DNA of 49,682 nt from Prevotella sp. (GTDB lineage: Bacteria > Bacteroidota > Bacteroidia > Bacteroidales > Bacteroidaceae). Position numbers and translations under genes: made by a program. The stretch spans positions 1 to 49,682 of the forward strand of contig JALFCW010000089.1 of the NCBI GenBank assembly GCA_022771625.1. Direction: 5' to 3'. Below are positions 1 through 8,257 of this stretch, piece after piece. Every line of letters begins with the position of its first letter. Positions within the stretch are counted from its first letter, which is position 1. Under the pieces are notes generated by a model. That model was given only the letters and a program-made list of their open reading frames with translations, searched no databases and was not told where the DNA came from.

Positions 1-956
1 GGAAGACGTGATAAAATGCAACAGAGAAGGGTGAGCGATATACCGCTTATTAATGTTGCCGGCATAAGCCAACGATGGTCGGAGGTGCGGAAAACGGCAC
101 GGGCAAGATGTGGAACAGCAAGCCCCACAAACATTATAGGACCGCAATATGCCGTGACAACTGCGGCAAGTAATCCTGACGAGAGAATCACCATTATGCG
201 CGAACGTCGGATGTTCAATCCGAGATTTCGAGCATAATCATCTCCTAACATCAGTAGATTCATAGTTTTTATCAGCAACATTCCCATTGGAAGGATGATG
301 CACATCAATAAGGAGAAGACTACGAGTTGGGTGCCTGAGGTACGGGTGAAACATCCTAATCCCCACACAACGTATGCCTTGACATCTTCTTCGGCACTGA
401 AGAATTTTAGCACTCCTATTATCGCCGTAGCAAGATATCCCGTCATCACACCAATGAGAAGAAGAGTGACATTGCCACGTACATACTGAGCCACGAATAC
501 TATCAATGCCAAAATGGATAGAGCACCAACAATGGCTGCAACCGTGATTGCCACATCTCCCACATAGCCCAAACGGCTGAGTGCCACACCTCCAAGCGAT
601 GACGAGAGCAATACGACAAATGCCACACCAAGTGATGCCCCGTTGCTGACGCCCAAGACAGATGGTCCGGCAAGAGGATTGCGGAATACCGTCTGCATCT
701 GCAATCCACTCACCGACAGACCTGCTCCTGCCAACAAAGCGGTTATGGTCTGCGGCATGCGCGAGTTCCATATTATATTGCTCCATATTGTCATCTCCTC
801 CTCTGTATATCCTTCAATGGGCAAATCGAGAACTATCCCCACAATGGCATCAAAAGGAATGGAGACAGTACCTATGAACAGATTTGCCACAAAGAGCACG
901 GCGGACAAGACGACGAGTGATAGCATCGTCAGAAAACTTAACCCTGGCTTTAACAT
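1..956 (-). CDS. btuC: BtuC-like corrinoid/iron ABC transporter permease (FecCD family), partial at window edge
   Basis: This is the inner-membrane permease of a corrinoid or siderophore importer of the FecCD/BtuC family. Reading the minus strand from the ATG at 956 gives a continuous frame with no stop to the window edge, about 318 residues of an expected 330-345. It has an N-terminal membrane segment and the family stretches MPQTITALLAGAGLSVSG, VFRNPLAGPSVLGVSNGA, TLLLIGVMTGYLA, CGPIMFVGLAVPHLAR and FRTSDHR. The start is preceded by an AAGGA-type ribosome site. It lies 22 bp after the BtuF-like gene and is probably the last or next-to-last gene of the riboswitch operon. It is a paralogue of the permease at 41959-42963. 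Corrinoid is the likely substrate because of its neighbours; heme or siderophore cannot be excluded. Confidence 0.9.
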   Translation of the reverse strand, partial: MLKPGLSFLTMLSLVVLSAVLFVANLFIGTVSIPFDAIVGIVLDLPIEGYTEEEMTIWSNIIWNSRMPQTITALLAGAGLSVSGLQMQTVFRNPLAGPSVLGVSNGASLGVAFVVLLSSSLGGVALSRLGYVGDVAITVAAIVGALSILALIVFVAQYVRGNVTLLLIGVMTGYLATAIIGVLKFFSAEEDVKAYVVWGLGCFTRTSGTQLVVFSLLMCIILPMGMLLIKTMNLLMLGDDYARNLGLNIRRSRIMVILSSGLLAAVVTAYCGPIMFVGLAVPHLARAVFRTSDHRWLMPATLISGISLTLLCCILSRL

Positions 957-978
957 ATATCCTTCTTCTCTTTCCTCC

Positions 979-2124
979 TTACAATAATTTATAGAATGTA
1001 GGGGTATATCCCTTTGGCATGACCTCCGGATGGAAGATAGCAATAAAATCCGCCAACACCTTGTCGGGCATCACGGGAGATATTTCATAATACGGTGTGG
1101 TTTTCATATTGCAGTATATCACCTTTCTATCCCTGAAAGCCTTGAACATGACATTGCGAGGCTCTGACTTCTGCAATGCCTCGTAGGAGAACTCACCAGA
1201 ATAGCTATTGAGTATTCGCCAATAGTCGGCCTTGGCTGCCTTGGCATACATTGCCTCAAAGTCGATGGGTAGGCCACCTGTGTTATCATCATCGATGACA
1301 TAGTCGGCACCGGCGTCACGGAATATCTGCGCAAGATAGTTCTTTCCTCCCACAGCATGCCAGTTGCCACCGTGCATCTCACCACTGAATATGGAAGGAC
1401 GCTCACCGCCAACAGCCTCAACCTTAGCTTTCAGTGAGTTATATCGGTCGGCAATGTCGCTGAATATCTTGTTTGCCTCCTTTTCCTTGCCGATAAACAT
1501 TGCTACAAACTTTATCCACTCTGCCTGTCCAAGAGGGTCGAGTTCCTTATAACCAAGATGGGGTACGAGAGTAACTCCCGTCTCCTTGATGGCATCATAT
1601 CCTCCACGCTTGAACGGTGATATGAAGATTATTTCGGGGGCAGCCGCCATTACCAGCTCCGGGTCAAAGTTGCCTTCCATGCCTATCTTCACTATTTCTC
1701 CCTTTTTCACTCGCTGCAAAATATCCTTGTTGAATAGATTTTTCGTACCCGTGATTCCTTTTACCACATCATGGGCATTCAGGATGGTGAAGTTGGAGAG
1801 CTGAAGCATGGTCATGAGGATAGTGCGCCTTACCGGCACATCTATCCTTGTATATCCCTCAGGAATATCTGTCGCCTCCATCCCCTGGTTCACTAATGCA
1901 AAGTGATATGTCATACCCTTTGATTTCTGTGGGTCTTTGACATCTACAAGACGGATTCCGTTGTCAAGCATCCTCACCGTAAAGCCTTTGGCATATTGGG
2001 GTTTCACCTCAACGACGGAGTCAGCAGCATCCTTGTCCAACTCTTTCCTACTTACCTTGCCGGTACATGATGCGACAATTAGTATTATTGCCAGCATCAC
2101 AATGTGATTCAAAATTTTATTCAT
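979..2124 (-). CDS. btuF: BtuF-like periplasmic binding lipoprotein (TroA superfamily)
   Basis: This 381-residue substrate-binding component of an ABC importer most likely delivers corrinoid to the permease encoded just downstream. A lipoprotein signal is visible: a hydrophobic N-terminus ending in LIVASC, with Cys20 as the lipid site. The TroA-type binding lobes follow, with the helical linker typical of BtuF/FecB proteins (for example LDPLGQAEWIKFVAMFIGKE). It overlaps the upstream cbiJD gene by 8 nt, indicating translational coupling. It resembles the 369-residue binding protein at 40853-41962: both share a C-T-x-x-V-S-R-K start to the mature protein and the P-L-x-x-A-E-W-I-K-F motif. The two are diverged paralogues rather than recent duplicates. 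Substrate is inferred from context. Confidence 0.87.
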   Translation of the reverse strand: MNKILNHIVMLAIILIVASCTGKVSRKELDKDAADSVVEVKPQYAKGFTVRMLDNGIRLVDVKDPQKSKGMTYHFALVNQGMEATDIPEGYTRIDVPVRRTILMTMLQLSNFTILNAHDVVKGITGTKNLFNKDILQRVKKGEIVKIGMEGNFDPELVMAAAPEIIFISPFKRGGYDAIKETGVTLVPHLGYKELDPLGQAEWIKFVAMFIGKEKEANKIFSDIADRYNSLKAKVEAVGGERPSIFSGEMHGGNWHAVGGKNYLAQIFRDAGADYVIDDDNTGGLPIDFEAMYAKAAKADYWRILNSYSGEFSYEALQKSEPRNVMFKAFRDRKVIYCNMKTTPYYEISPVMPDKVLADFIAIFHPEVMPKGYTPTFYKLL

Positions 2125-3841
2125 CTTTCAAAATAATTATTTCAAGTTGTTCTTTTGTCAATATATGGTTGCATGCCTTATGGCAATGCTCTGTCAATAC
2201 TTCCACAAATCTCCCGTTATTGTCTTGAGGAATGATATCCCATAGTTCCCGGGCCAAGGTAATGTTGTGAGCCTTTGCCAATATCATCTTATCACATCCC
2301 GATTCTTCGAGCATCGAGACGATAAAGTCACGGTCCATCGTGCTGCGGCGACTATGGGTATCGAGATGCCCTGCGGCAAGTTTCACGGCCTTACCTATCA
2401 TCATTACAAGGTGGACACGAGGAATAAACAGTTCCCTTGCGATAGTGATGGTGGCTCCGATGTAGTTGCCATATTCCACAAAGCACTGCGGTGGAAGGTC
2501 AGGAAAACGCGAGCGCACCATACGCTCACTCTTTGCACCACTGTTGATGACAACCTCCCCACATCCCGAAGCGGCAGCCACCGTCATACATTTTCTTATG
2601 CTCTCGACAAAAGCCTCCTCAGAGAACGGCTTTATTATACCCGACACACCCACTATGGATATGCCACCCGTTATTCCAAGACGGGGATTGAATGTCCTTT
2701 GCGCCAATCGTTCACCGTCAACAACGGATATTGTCACCTTGACGTGGGCATTACCAAGATTACGATGGATCATCTCGCGAGGCACACGATTGATAGCCGC
2801 TTCGCCTGGGGGATAGTCGAAACCGGGAAGAGTAAACCGCCCCACTCCCTCGCCACCAACAATGACAAGAGAACCTTCATTTGGCTCCACACTCGCCCTA
2901 ATCTCAGCTCCATTGGTCACATCCGGGTCATCTCCGCTTTCTTTTATTACATAGGAATAGCCATCGCCATAGTGTACATCCACGAAGATACTCTCACCAT
3001 TAGGAAGTACGACAGGTACTGACGGCGGTTGCTGTCCACTAAGGGAAGAGTAGGCTGCAATTGCCGCTGCGGTGGCACACGTTCCTGTTGTCAGTCCACT
3101 TTTGAGTGGATAATAATGGGGGAGTAAACGCTCGATCATTCTGCGCAAACCATGTTCGCCATTAACGACATAAAATCCTTTGGGAGTCACAGGTCGCCTT
3201 ATGGCAATGATGCCCATACCGTTCTTCCTTGCCTCATCCACTTTTTCCTGATATCCGCCGGAAAGACCACTTTCTTTCAGTATCAGTGTCCCCTTTCCTA
3301 TTGTGCTGATGGAATCCTCTCCATAGAAAACAATACGGTTGTCGGTAATACCTTCTGCATGAGCCCTACTAATACTTGACTGTCGCTTTAATATATGATA
3401 ATACACATTGCACCCTTTTTCCTCTAAGGTTTTGAGGTGGGATATGCTTTGTACTCCTGTTGTGGCTATCACCGTTTCACCAGACTTTACTTTATCCACC
3501 ACTTCTTCGTAGGAGTCACACCATGATATATCGCGGTCTCTCGGAGGGAAAATTCGCTCAAAGCGAATAGGCGGTATATCAAGACATTTAGCCACATCAG
3601 CTACTGTGTGATGAAGATGTGAAGCAAAGGGGTGGGCGGCATCCACCAACAACCTTATGCCATTATTGTTGCAGAAGTCAATCATCTTGTCTCGTGTCAT
3701 GTCTCCGCTAACAGATATGCCATGACACAGCTCCACCTGCTGCTCCCCCGTTTTGGTGGAGTAGTAGAATGGTTTCCCGGCTTCTTCAATTTCCTTAATA
3801 GCCTTCCTTCCCTCTGTTGTTCCTCCGAATACGAGTATCAT
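2117..3841 (-). CDS. cbiJD: Fused CbiJ-CbiD: cobalt-precorrin-6A reductase and cobalt-precorrin-5B C1-methyltransferase
   Basis: This 574-residue bifunctional corrin-ring enzyme belongs to the anaerobic cobalamin pathway. Residues 1 to about 235 match precorrin-6A reductase (CbiJ/CobK), with the N-terminal nucleotide-binding MILVFGGTTEGR and DAAHPFASHLH. From about residue 240 the CbiD domain begins with SGLTTGTCATAAAIAAY, followed by FTLPGFDYPPGEAAINRVPR and a glycine-rich GLGITGGISI-like stretch (here RLGITGGISIVGVSG). CbiD adds the C1 methyl group that precedes acetaldehyde-fragment loss; CbiJ reduces the ring. It overlaps the upstream cbiGF stop by 4 nt (ATGA) and the downstream btuF start by 8 nt. 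CbiD is a marker of the oxygen-independent route. Confidence 0.95.
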   Translation of the reverse strand: MILVFGGTTEGRKAIKEIEEAGKPFYYSTKTGEQQVELCHGISVSGDMTRDKMIDFCNNNGIRLLVDAAHPFASHLHHTVADVAKCLDIPPIRFERIFPPRDRDISWCDSYEEVVDKVKSGETVIATTGVQSISHLKTLEEKGCNVYYHILKRQSSISRAHAEGITDNRIVFYGEDSISTIGKGTLILKESGLSGGYQEKVDEARKNGMGIIAIRRPVTPKGFYVVNGEHGLRRMIERLLPHYYPLKSGLTTGTCATAAAIAAYSSLSGQQPPSVPVVLPNGESIFVDVHYGDGYSYVIKESGDDPDVTNGAEIRASVEPNEGSLVIVGGEGVGRFTLPGFDYPPGEAAINRVPREMIHRNLGNAHVKVTISVVDGERLAQRTFNPRLGITGGISIVGVSGIIKPFSEEAFVESIRKCMTVAAASGCGEVVINSGAKSERMVRSRFPDLPPQCFVEYGNYIGATITIARELFIPRVHLVMMIGKAVKLAAGHLDTHSRRSTMDRDFIVSMLEESGCDKMILAKAHNITLARELWDIIPQDNNGRFVEVLTEHCHKACNHILTKEQLEIIILKDE

Positions 3842-5628
3842 TCTTCTCCTTTTCTGAAAAGATGAGTGAAATGCCTATCATACAATTTTGACACATTCCT
3901 TATTCCTGACACTTCATTTCTCATTTCTGAGTTATCCCTCACCGCCTCTCCAACAACAATCATTGTGGTAAGTGTGAGATGATTCTCTCTGACAATGTTT
4001 GCGAGAGACGACAGTTTTCCGCGCCATATCTTCTGGTCTTTCCATGTGAGATGATAGCATACTGCCACTGGGGTGTCTGCCGGATATTCCTGCAACAATT
4101 GCTCTTGCACATCGTCAACGATAGAGGCACTAAGGAAAATGCACATCGTACTGCGGCTGCGGGCAAGCAGGTGCAATTTCTCACGCTCCGGCATTGGGGT
4201 GCGCCCTTCGCCACGGGTGAGAATGATGGTTTGGCAACGCCCGGGGATAGTAAATTGCGATCTCAACTCGGCGGCTGCTGCAAGGAACGACGAGATGCCT
4301 GGAGTGATATGATAGCTGATGTCATGAGATTCAAAAAAGTCTATCTGCTCCTGTATGGCACCATAGATACAAGGGTCGCCAGTGTGCAATCTAACTACGA
4401 GCAGGCCACGATCGGTGAACGTCTTCATCAAGTTGCATTGCTCTTCCAAAGCCATCGATGCACTGTTGCGCACTGTTGCACCCGGTTTGGCACACTCGGT
4501 CAACTGTCGAGGTACAAGACTGCCTGCATATAATATCAAGTCGGCCCTTTCAAGAAACTTTCTGCCTCGGATAGACACAAGTTCAGGATCTCCAGGGCCA
4601 GCTCCCACTATCTCCACATGTCCTTTAGAGCGGTCGAAGGCTGAATCCAATGCCACGGCCAGTGTCCACTGTCTGCCTTTGTGCTTTTCCAACAACAGTT
4701 GATTGTTGTCGGCACTCAGCATGGCAGCCGCCTCGCTCACACTGGACGTTCCGACATGCTTCTCCACTGTACCACTCGGGTTGGGAACAATAATATCACT
4801 AAGTTCTCCAGCTGAATAGAATTTCACTTCATATCCGCTTCTTGTCAGTTCGCCCACCACTTTCTCGCCTTTCTTCACGTCGATAGTGGCAATGTTTTTA
4901 ATTGCCTTCATATTAATCCCTTTGTCATTAAGGCATTGTTGTATCTCGTCAATACATTCCATGTCGGCATCGTGTGCCAAACCGATTCCCACATGTAGGC
5001 ATTTCGGAATATAATGTAGAGTGGCTTTTATACCTTTGACAAAAACCGATTTATATCCCACTACGACAAGCAAGTCAAAGAGATTACCATCAATGCAATC
5101 CTCCTGATAGAACACAGTGACATGCTCAGGCAGATTGGCTTCGAGCCATCTTGTTCCCTCGTCATTCACCTGTAGCAACAAAGCGGTGGGACGGCGATTG
5201 ACAAACATGGCTATTTCAGCATTGATATCCTCGCGTTCCATACTCCATCCGAATCTCTTCCCTAATAAGTCAAGTTGCCACAGGCCATCAATATCGCTCC
5301 TCGTGGTAATAACAGGCATTGCCCCCACTGCTCTTGCGACATCAGTGGCGAGTTGGTTTGCTCCCCCCACATGTCCCGACACCACAGCTATGACATTCTT
5401 CCCTGCCGTGTCCATGCACACCACAGCTGGGTCGGAATGTTTGTCTTTTAATAACGGTGCTATTGTCCTGACACAAATACCCATAGCCGATATGAACACG
5501 AAAGCGTCATAATCATGCCATTGAGGTTCTACCTGTCCAAGCGGAATGATGTCGGCATAGAGTTCTCTTGAAACCATTGTAGCCAACGCTTGTCCATCGT
5601 CTGATATTGTCACTATTGCTTTACGCAT
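3838..5628 (-). CDS. cbiGF: Fused CbiG-CbiF: cobalt-precorrin-5A hydrolase and cobalt-precorrin-4 C11-methyltransferase
   Basis: This 596-residue fusion joins two consecutive steps. Residues 1 to about 330 are CbiG, which opens the ring delta-lactone and releases acetaldehyde; visible stretches are FISAMGICVRTIAPLL, SGHVGGANQLA and the C-terminal lobe around HVGIGLAHDADME. From about residue 334 the SAM-dependent methyltransferase CbiF/CobM starts at VEIVGAGPGDPELVSIRGR and contains LHTGDPCIYGAIQEQIDFF and TPGISSFLAAAAEL, typical of tetrapyrrole methylases. In the anaerobic pathway CbiF makes cobalt-precorrin-5A and CbiG consumes it, so the fusion links product to next enzyme. It overlaps cbiET upstream by 16 nt and cbiJD downstream by 4 nt. 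Confidence 0.95.
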   Translation of the reverse strand: MRKAIVTISDDGQALATMVSRELYADIIPLGQVEPQWHDYDAFVFISAMGICVRTIAPLLKDKHSDPAVVCMDTAGKNVIAVVSGHVGGANQLATDVARAVGAMPVITTRSDIDGLWQLDLLGKRFGWSMEREDINAEIAMFVNRRPTALLLQVNDEGTRWLEANLPEHVTVFYQEDCIDGNLFDLLVVVGYKSVFVKGIKATLHYIPKCLHVGIGLAHDADMECIDEIQQCLNDKGINMKAIKNIATIDVKKGEKVVGELTRSGYEVKFYSAGELSDIIVPNPSGTVEKHVGTSSVSEAAAMLSADNNQLLLEKHKGRQWTLAVALDSAFDRSKGHVEIVGAGPGDPELVSIRGRKFLERADLILYAGSLVPRQLTECAKPGATVRNSASMALEEQCNLMKTFTDRGLLVVRLHTGDPCIYGAIQEQIDFFESHDISYHITPGISSFLAAAAELRSQFTIPGRCQTIILTRGEGRTPMPEREKLHLLARSRSTMCIFLSASIVDDVQEQLLQEYPADTPVAVCYHLTWKDQKIWRGKLSSLANIVRENHLTLTTMIVVGEAVRDNSEMRNEVSGIRNVSKLYDRHFTHLFRKGEE

Positions 5629-6806
5629 TTCAGTATATCTATTTTATTATAATCATTAAGTTGAATACTATTGCACGACACGAGCGACAGTCCGAACATT
5701 TGACAGGCTCCGATGAATCGTGTTCTACTCTTTTCACTCACACTATTCATCACCACAATTCCTCCTTTCGGGAGCAACTGTGCCACCCTTGCCACTATCT
5801 GCACTATCTTGCCTCCATGACCACCTATAAAGACACTCGTGGGTTGAGGGATAGTTGTAACGTCTTGCTCCATAAAGTCACCGATAACCGCCGTTATGCC
5901 CGGAGTGCGGAATCTGCGGGTGTTCTCCTCCATCAATTCTCTACCTTCCTCGCGTATCTCGAATGCCACCACATCTATAGAAGGATACATGCGCTTTGCC
6001 TCGATGGAAATACTGCCCGTGCAGAAACCGATATCCCACAGCACACTGCCACATGTAAGACCCAAGGCTTGGATAGAGAGCAGTCGGATAGGCATCTTCG
6101 TTATCATTTTGGGTCTGCCATCGAGAATGGCGAAGGCATTGTCGGGCAGACCAATTTGAAATGAGGTATTATTTTTTTTCGTAATTATCAGGCAGTTGGG
6201 GAATGAGAAGTCAGTAGTAGCAGCTTCTTCGAGCGAATAACGTGCAACGCGCTCCGCTTCGGTGTTTCCAAGATGCTCACCTACGTACATCTGATATTCC
6301 ACATATCCATAGTGCAACATCCTTTCGGCTATTGCGGATGGAGTGTGTTGGCGGTCGGTGAGTATGCCTATCTTGTTGCGTCCTTCAATGAGAGCGGCAT
6401 CGAAGGCATTCCATGGGCGACCGGTGAGCGATACAATGATCATGTCGTGATATGACATCACAATACGATGGGCGAGCGTTTGCAACGAGTTGAACGTAGG
6501 ATAAACCTTGATATCCACATCAGGAAACTCCCTCTGCAAGGTTGAGGCAAAACCGAAGAACAAGGGGTCACCAGAAGCAAAAATAATTATCTTGTCATCC
6601 ACATCACGATACTGTCGATATACATCGGAAAGGGGCACCGTGATATCTATCCACTGCGCCCCGTCGGGCAATATATTGCCCACTATCTCATGATGACGCA
6701 AGCCACCCGAGAACACCTTACCGCCATCTATTACCCTCTTCACTTCGTCAGTAAAGGCAGGCTGCGGATTATCGTTAATTCCTATTACCAAAAACCTAAG
6801 CATCAA
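5613..6806 (-). CDS. cbiET: CbiE-CbiT (CobL-type): precorrin-6Y/7 C5,15-methyltransferase with decarboxylation
   Basis: This 397-residue fusion corresponds to CobL. The N-terminal half is a tetrapyrrole methylase (CbiE) with GGLRHHEIV, IIIFASGDPLFFGFAS and MIIVSLTGRP. The C-terminal half is a class I SAM methyltransferase/decarboxylase (CbiT), with the SAM-binding loop LWDIGFCTGSISIEAKR near residue 257 and FIGGHGGKIVQI further on. It methylates C5 and C15 of the ring and decarboxylates the C12 side chain. The gene lies 26 bp after the cbiHC stop and overlaps the cbiGF start by 16 nt. Length is normal for the fused family. Confidence 0.94.
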   Translation of the reverse strand: MMLRFLVIGINDNPQPAFTDEVKRVIDGGKVFSGGLRHHEIVGNILPDGAQWIDITVPLSDVYRQYRDVDDKIIIFASGDPLFFGFASTLQREFPDVDIKVYPTFNSLQTLAHRIVMSYHDMIIVSLTGRPWNAFDAALIEGRNKIGILTDRQHTPSAIAERMLHYGYVEYQMYVGEHLGNTEAERVARYSLEEAATTDFSFPNCLIITKKNNTSFQIGLPDNAFAILDGRPKMITKMPIRLLSIQALGLTCGSVLWDIGFCTGSISIEAKRMYPSIDVVAFEIREEGRELMEENTRRFRTPGITAVIGDFMEQDVTTIPQPTSVFIGGHGGKIVQIVARVAQLLPKGGIVVMNSVSEKSRTRFIGACQMFGLSLVSCNSIQLNDYNKIDILKCVKQ

Positions 6807-6832
6807 TTCATAGATCCTAATACATTATTAAT

Positions 6833-8257
6833 TCAAAAGTCTCTCCCCGGTTTTATCTGTTCAGCATCATCGAGGGTCATTATGGCATTACATAGCGTTG
6901 CAGCAATATTACTGCCGCCCTTACGCCCTTCGACAATTATCTTTGGGACATCTGAGAAACTTTTTACGGCATATTTCGACTCCTTGACATGAACAAAGCC
7001 CACGGGAGCGGCAATCACTCCAATAGGATGAGCCTTACCATGGCGCATCAGTTCGCAAAGCTCCAATAATGCCGTGGGCGCATTGCCAAAGACAAAGAGA
7101 GCATCGGGATGTTCCTCAACGGCGAGCCTTATCCCTGCCTGAGTTCGTGTTATTCCATATTTCTCTGACATTTCTGCCACTCGAGAATCTTGCAGATAAC
7201 ACTTGGCCTCAATACCGAGGCGTGAAAGAGCAGCCTTGCGTATTCCGCTCACCACCATAGTTACATCAGTGACAATAGTTTTCAGTTTGCCGCTATTTAT
7301 ACTCTCGAATATCCTTGCAGGTGCCTCATCATCTATATGCAGGATATCCTCCATATCAAAATCGGCTGTGGTGTGAATGGCATGAAGCATCAGCCATCTC
7401 TTGTCAATAGGGATGTTTGGACGTTTCATCCCTGAGAGAATTGTGCGGAAACTTTGAGTCATAATAGCCCCCCCAAGTCCCCCGGAGGGGGGATTTTCAT
7501 TAGCATAGTAACCGCGGGGTGTTATCATCACATTTTTGTCTCTTCCGTTATCGCACTGTAGAGCCATAGTCTGGCTATTCCCAATAATAATCACTGTCAG
7601 CATATCGATATCCTTGGTATCGAGGGATGCAAGGGTTGTTATCTTCACTGTCTCTCCATCGCGTCCTGCCTGTCGCACATATCCCACAGGAGTGTCGGGA
7701 TGACGTCCTTCGTTGAGGAATATCTCGCGCAACATGTCCAACTGCCAATAGCGCTCGTTTGATCGTGGGTTATATACGGCAGTGACGAAATCAGCTTCCG
7801 CAGCCGCCTTTATTCGCCGCTCTATGAGCGCCCATGGAGTCATGAGGTCTGAGAGTGACAATACGCAGAAGTCATGACTGATGGGCGCTCCTAATAATGA
7901 AGCAGCTTTTTGGAATGCTGATATGCCGGGATGCACGATGATGTCAATATCCGATCCTCGCTGATATTTCATCTCATATATCAGCGATGCCATACCATAG
8001 ATTCCTGCATCTCCCGATGATATGACAACCACCTGATGTCCCTGTTCTGCTATTTCGAAAGCCTTCTCTGCCCTCTCGCGCTCTTTTTTCATACCTGTGT
8101 CGATACATTTTGTGTGCGAGGATATGTAACAGCTGATAAACTGGAAATAGTATTTATAGCCTATGACGATGTCAGCAGTACGGAGTGTTTCCCTTACTGC
8201 TGCCGTCATATCTTCGATACTTCCGGGACCTATCCCGACAACTATTATTGATCTCAT
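6833..8257 (-). CDS. cbiHC: Fused CbiH-CbiC: precorrin-3B C17-methyltransferase and precorrin-8X methylmutase
   Basis: This 474-residue fusion carries CbiH (about 1-240), shown by IIVVGIGPGSIEDMT, SSGDAGIYGMASL and HPGISAFQKAASLLGAP, a ring-contracting SAM methyltransferase. CbiC (about 280-474), shown by HAIHTTADFDMEDIL, VTDVTMVVSGIRK and GVIAAPVGFVHVKESK, migrates the C11 methyl to C12 and yields hydrogenobyrinate or cobyrinate. The two steps are far apart in the pathway. The linker contains NPPSGGLGGA, encoded by a C/G-rich palindromic repeat (7467-7493). The start overlaps the upstream TonB receptor stop by 4 nt. Confidence 0.94.
   Translation of the reverse strand: MRSIIVVGIGPGSIEDMTAAVRETLRTADIVIGYKYYFQFISCYISSHTKCIDTGMKKERERAEKAFEIAEQGHQVVVISSGDAGIYGMASLIYEMKYQRGSDIDIIVHPGISAFQKAASLLGAPISHDFCVLSLSDLMTPWALIERRIKAAAEADFVTAVYNPRSNERYWQLDMLREIFLNEGRHPDTPVGYVRQAGRDGETVKITTLASLDTKDIDMLTVIIIGNSQTMALQCDNGRDKNVMITPRGYYANENPPSGGLGGAIMTQSFRTILSGMKRPNIPIDKRWLMLHAIHTTADFDMEDILHIDDEAPARIFESINSGKLKTIVTDVTMVVSGIRKAALSRLGIEAKCYLQDSRVAEMSEKYGITRTQAGIRLAVEEHPDALFVFGNAPTALLELCELMRHGKAHPIGVIAAPVGFVHVKESKYAVKSFSDVPKIIVEGRKGGSNIAATLCNAIMTLDDAEQIKPGRDF
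7467..7493. repeat. C/G-rich palindromic small repeat inside the cbiHC linker
   Basis: The plus strand reads a run of C, then AAGT, five C, GGA and a run of G; the arms can pair into a strong hairpin. On the coding strand it is read in frame as P-P-S-G-G-L-G-G-A between the CbiH and CbiC domains. Its composition is unlike the surrounding sequence, and it looks like an inserted REP-like element tolerated in a flexible linker. Confidence 0.7.

Noticed and set aside
238..786. 182-residue open frame on the minus strand
   Set aside because: It is a shifted frame of the BtuC-like permease, whose real frame runs from 956 to the window edge; the Cys/His/Arg/Trp-rich product is not protein-like.
2267..3022. 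251-residue open frame antisense to cbiJD
   Set aside because: It is a shadow of a clearly identified enzyme, with no promoter or recognisable domain.
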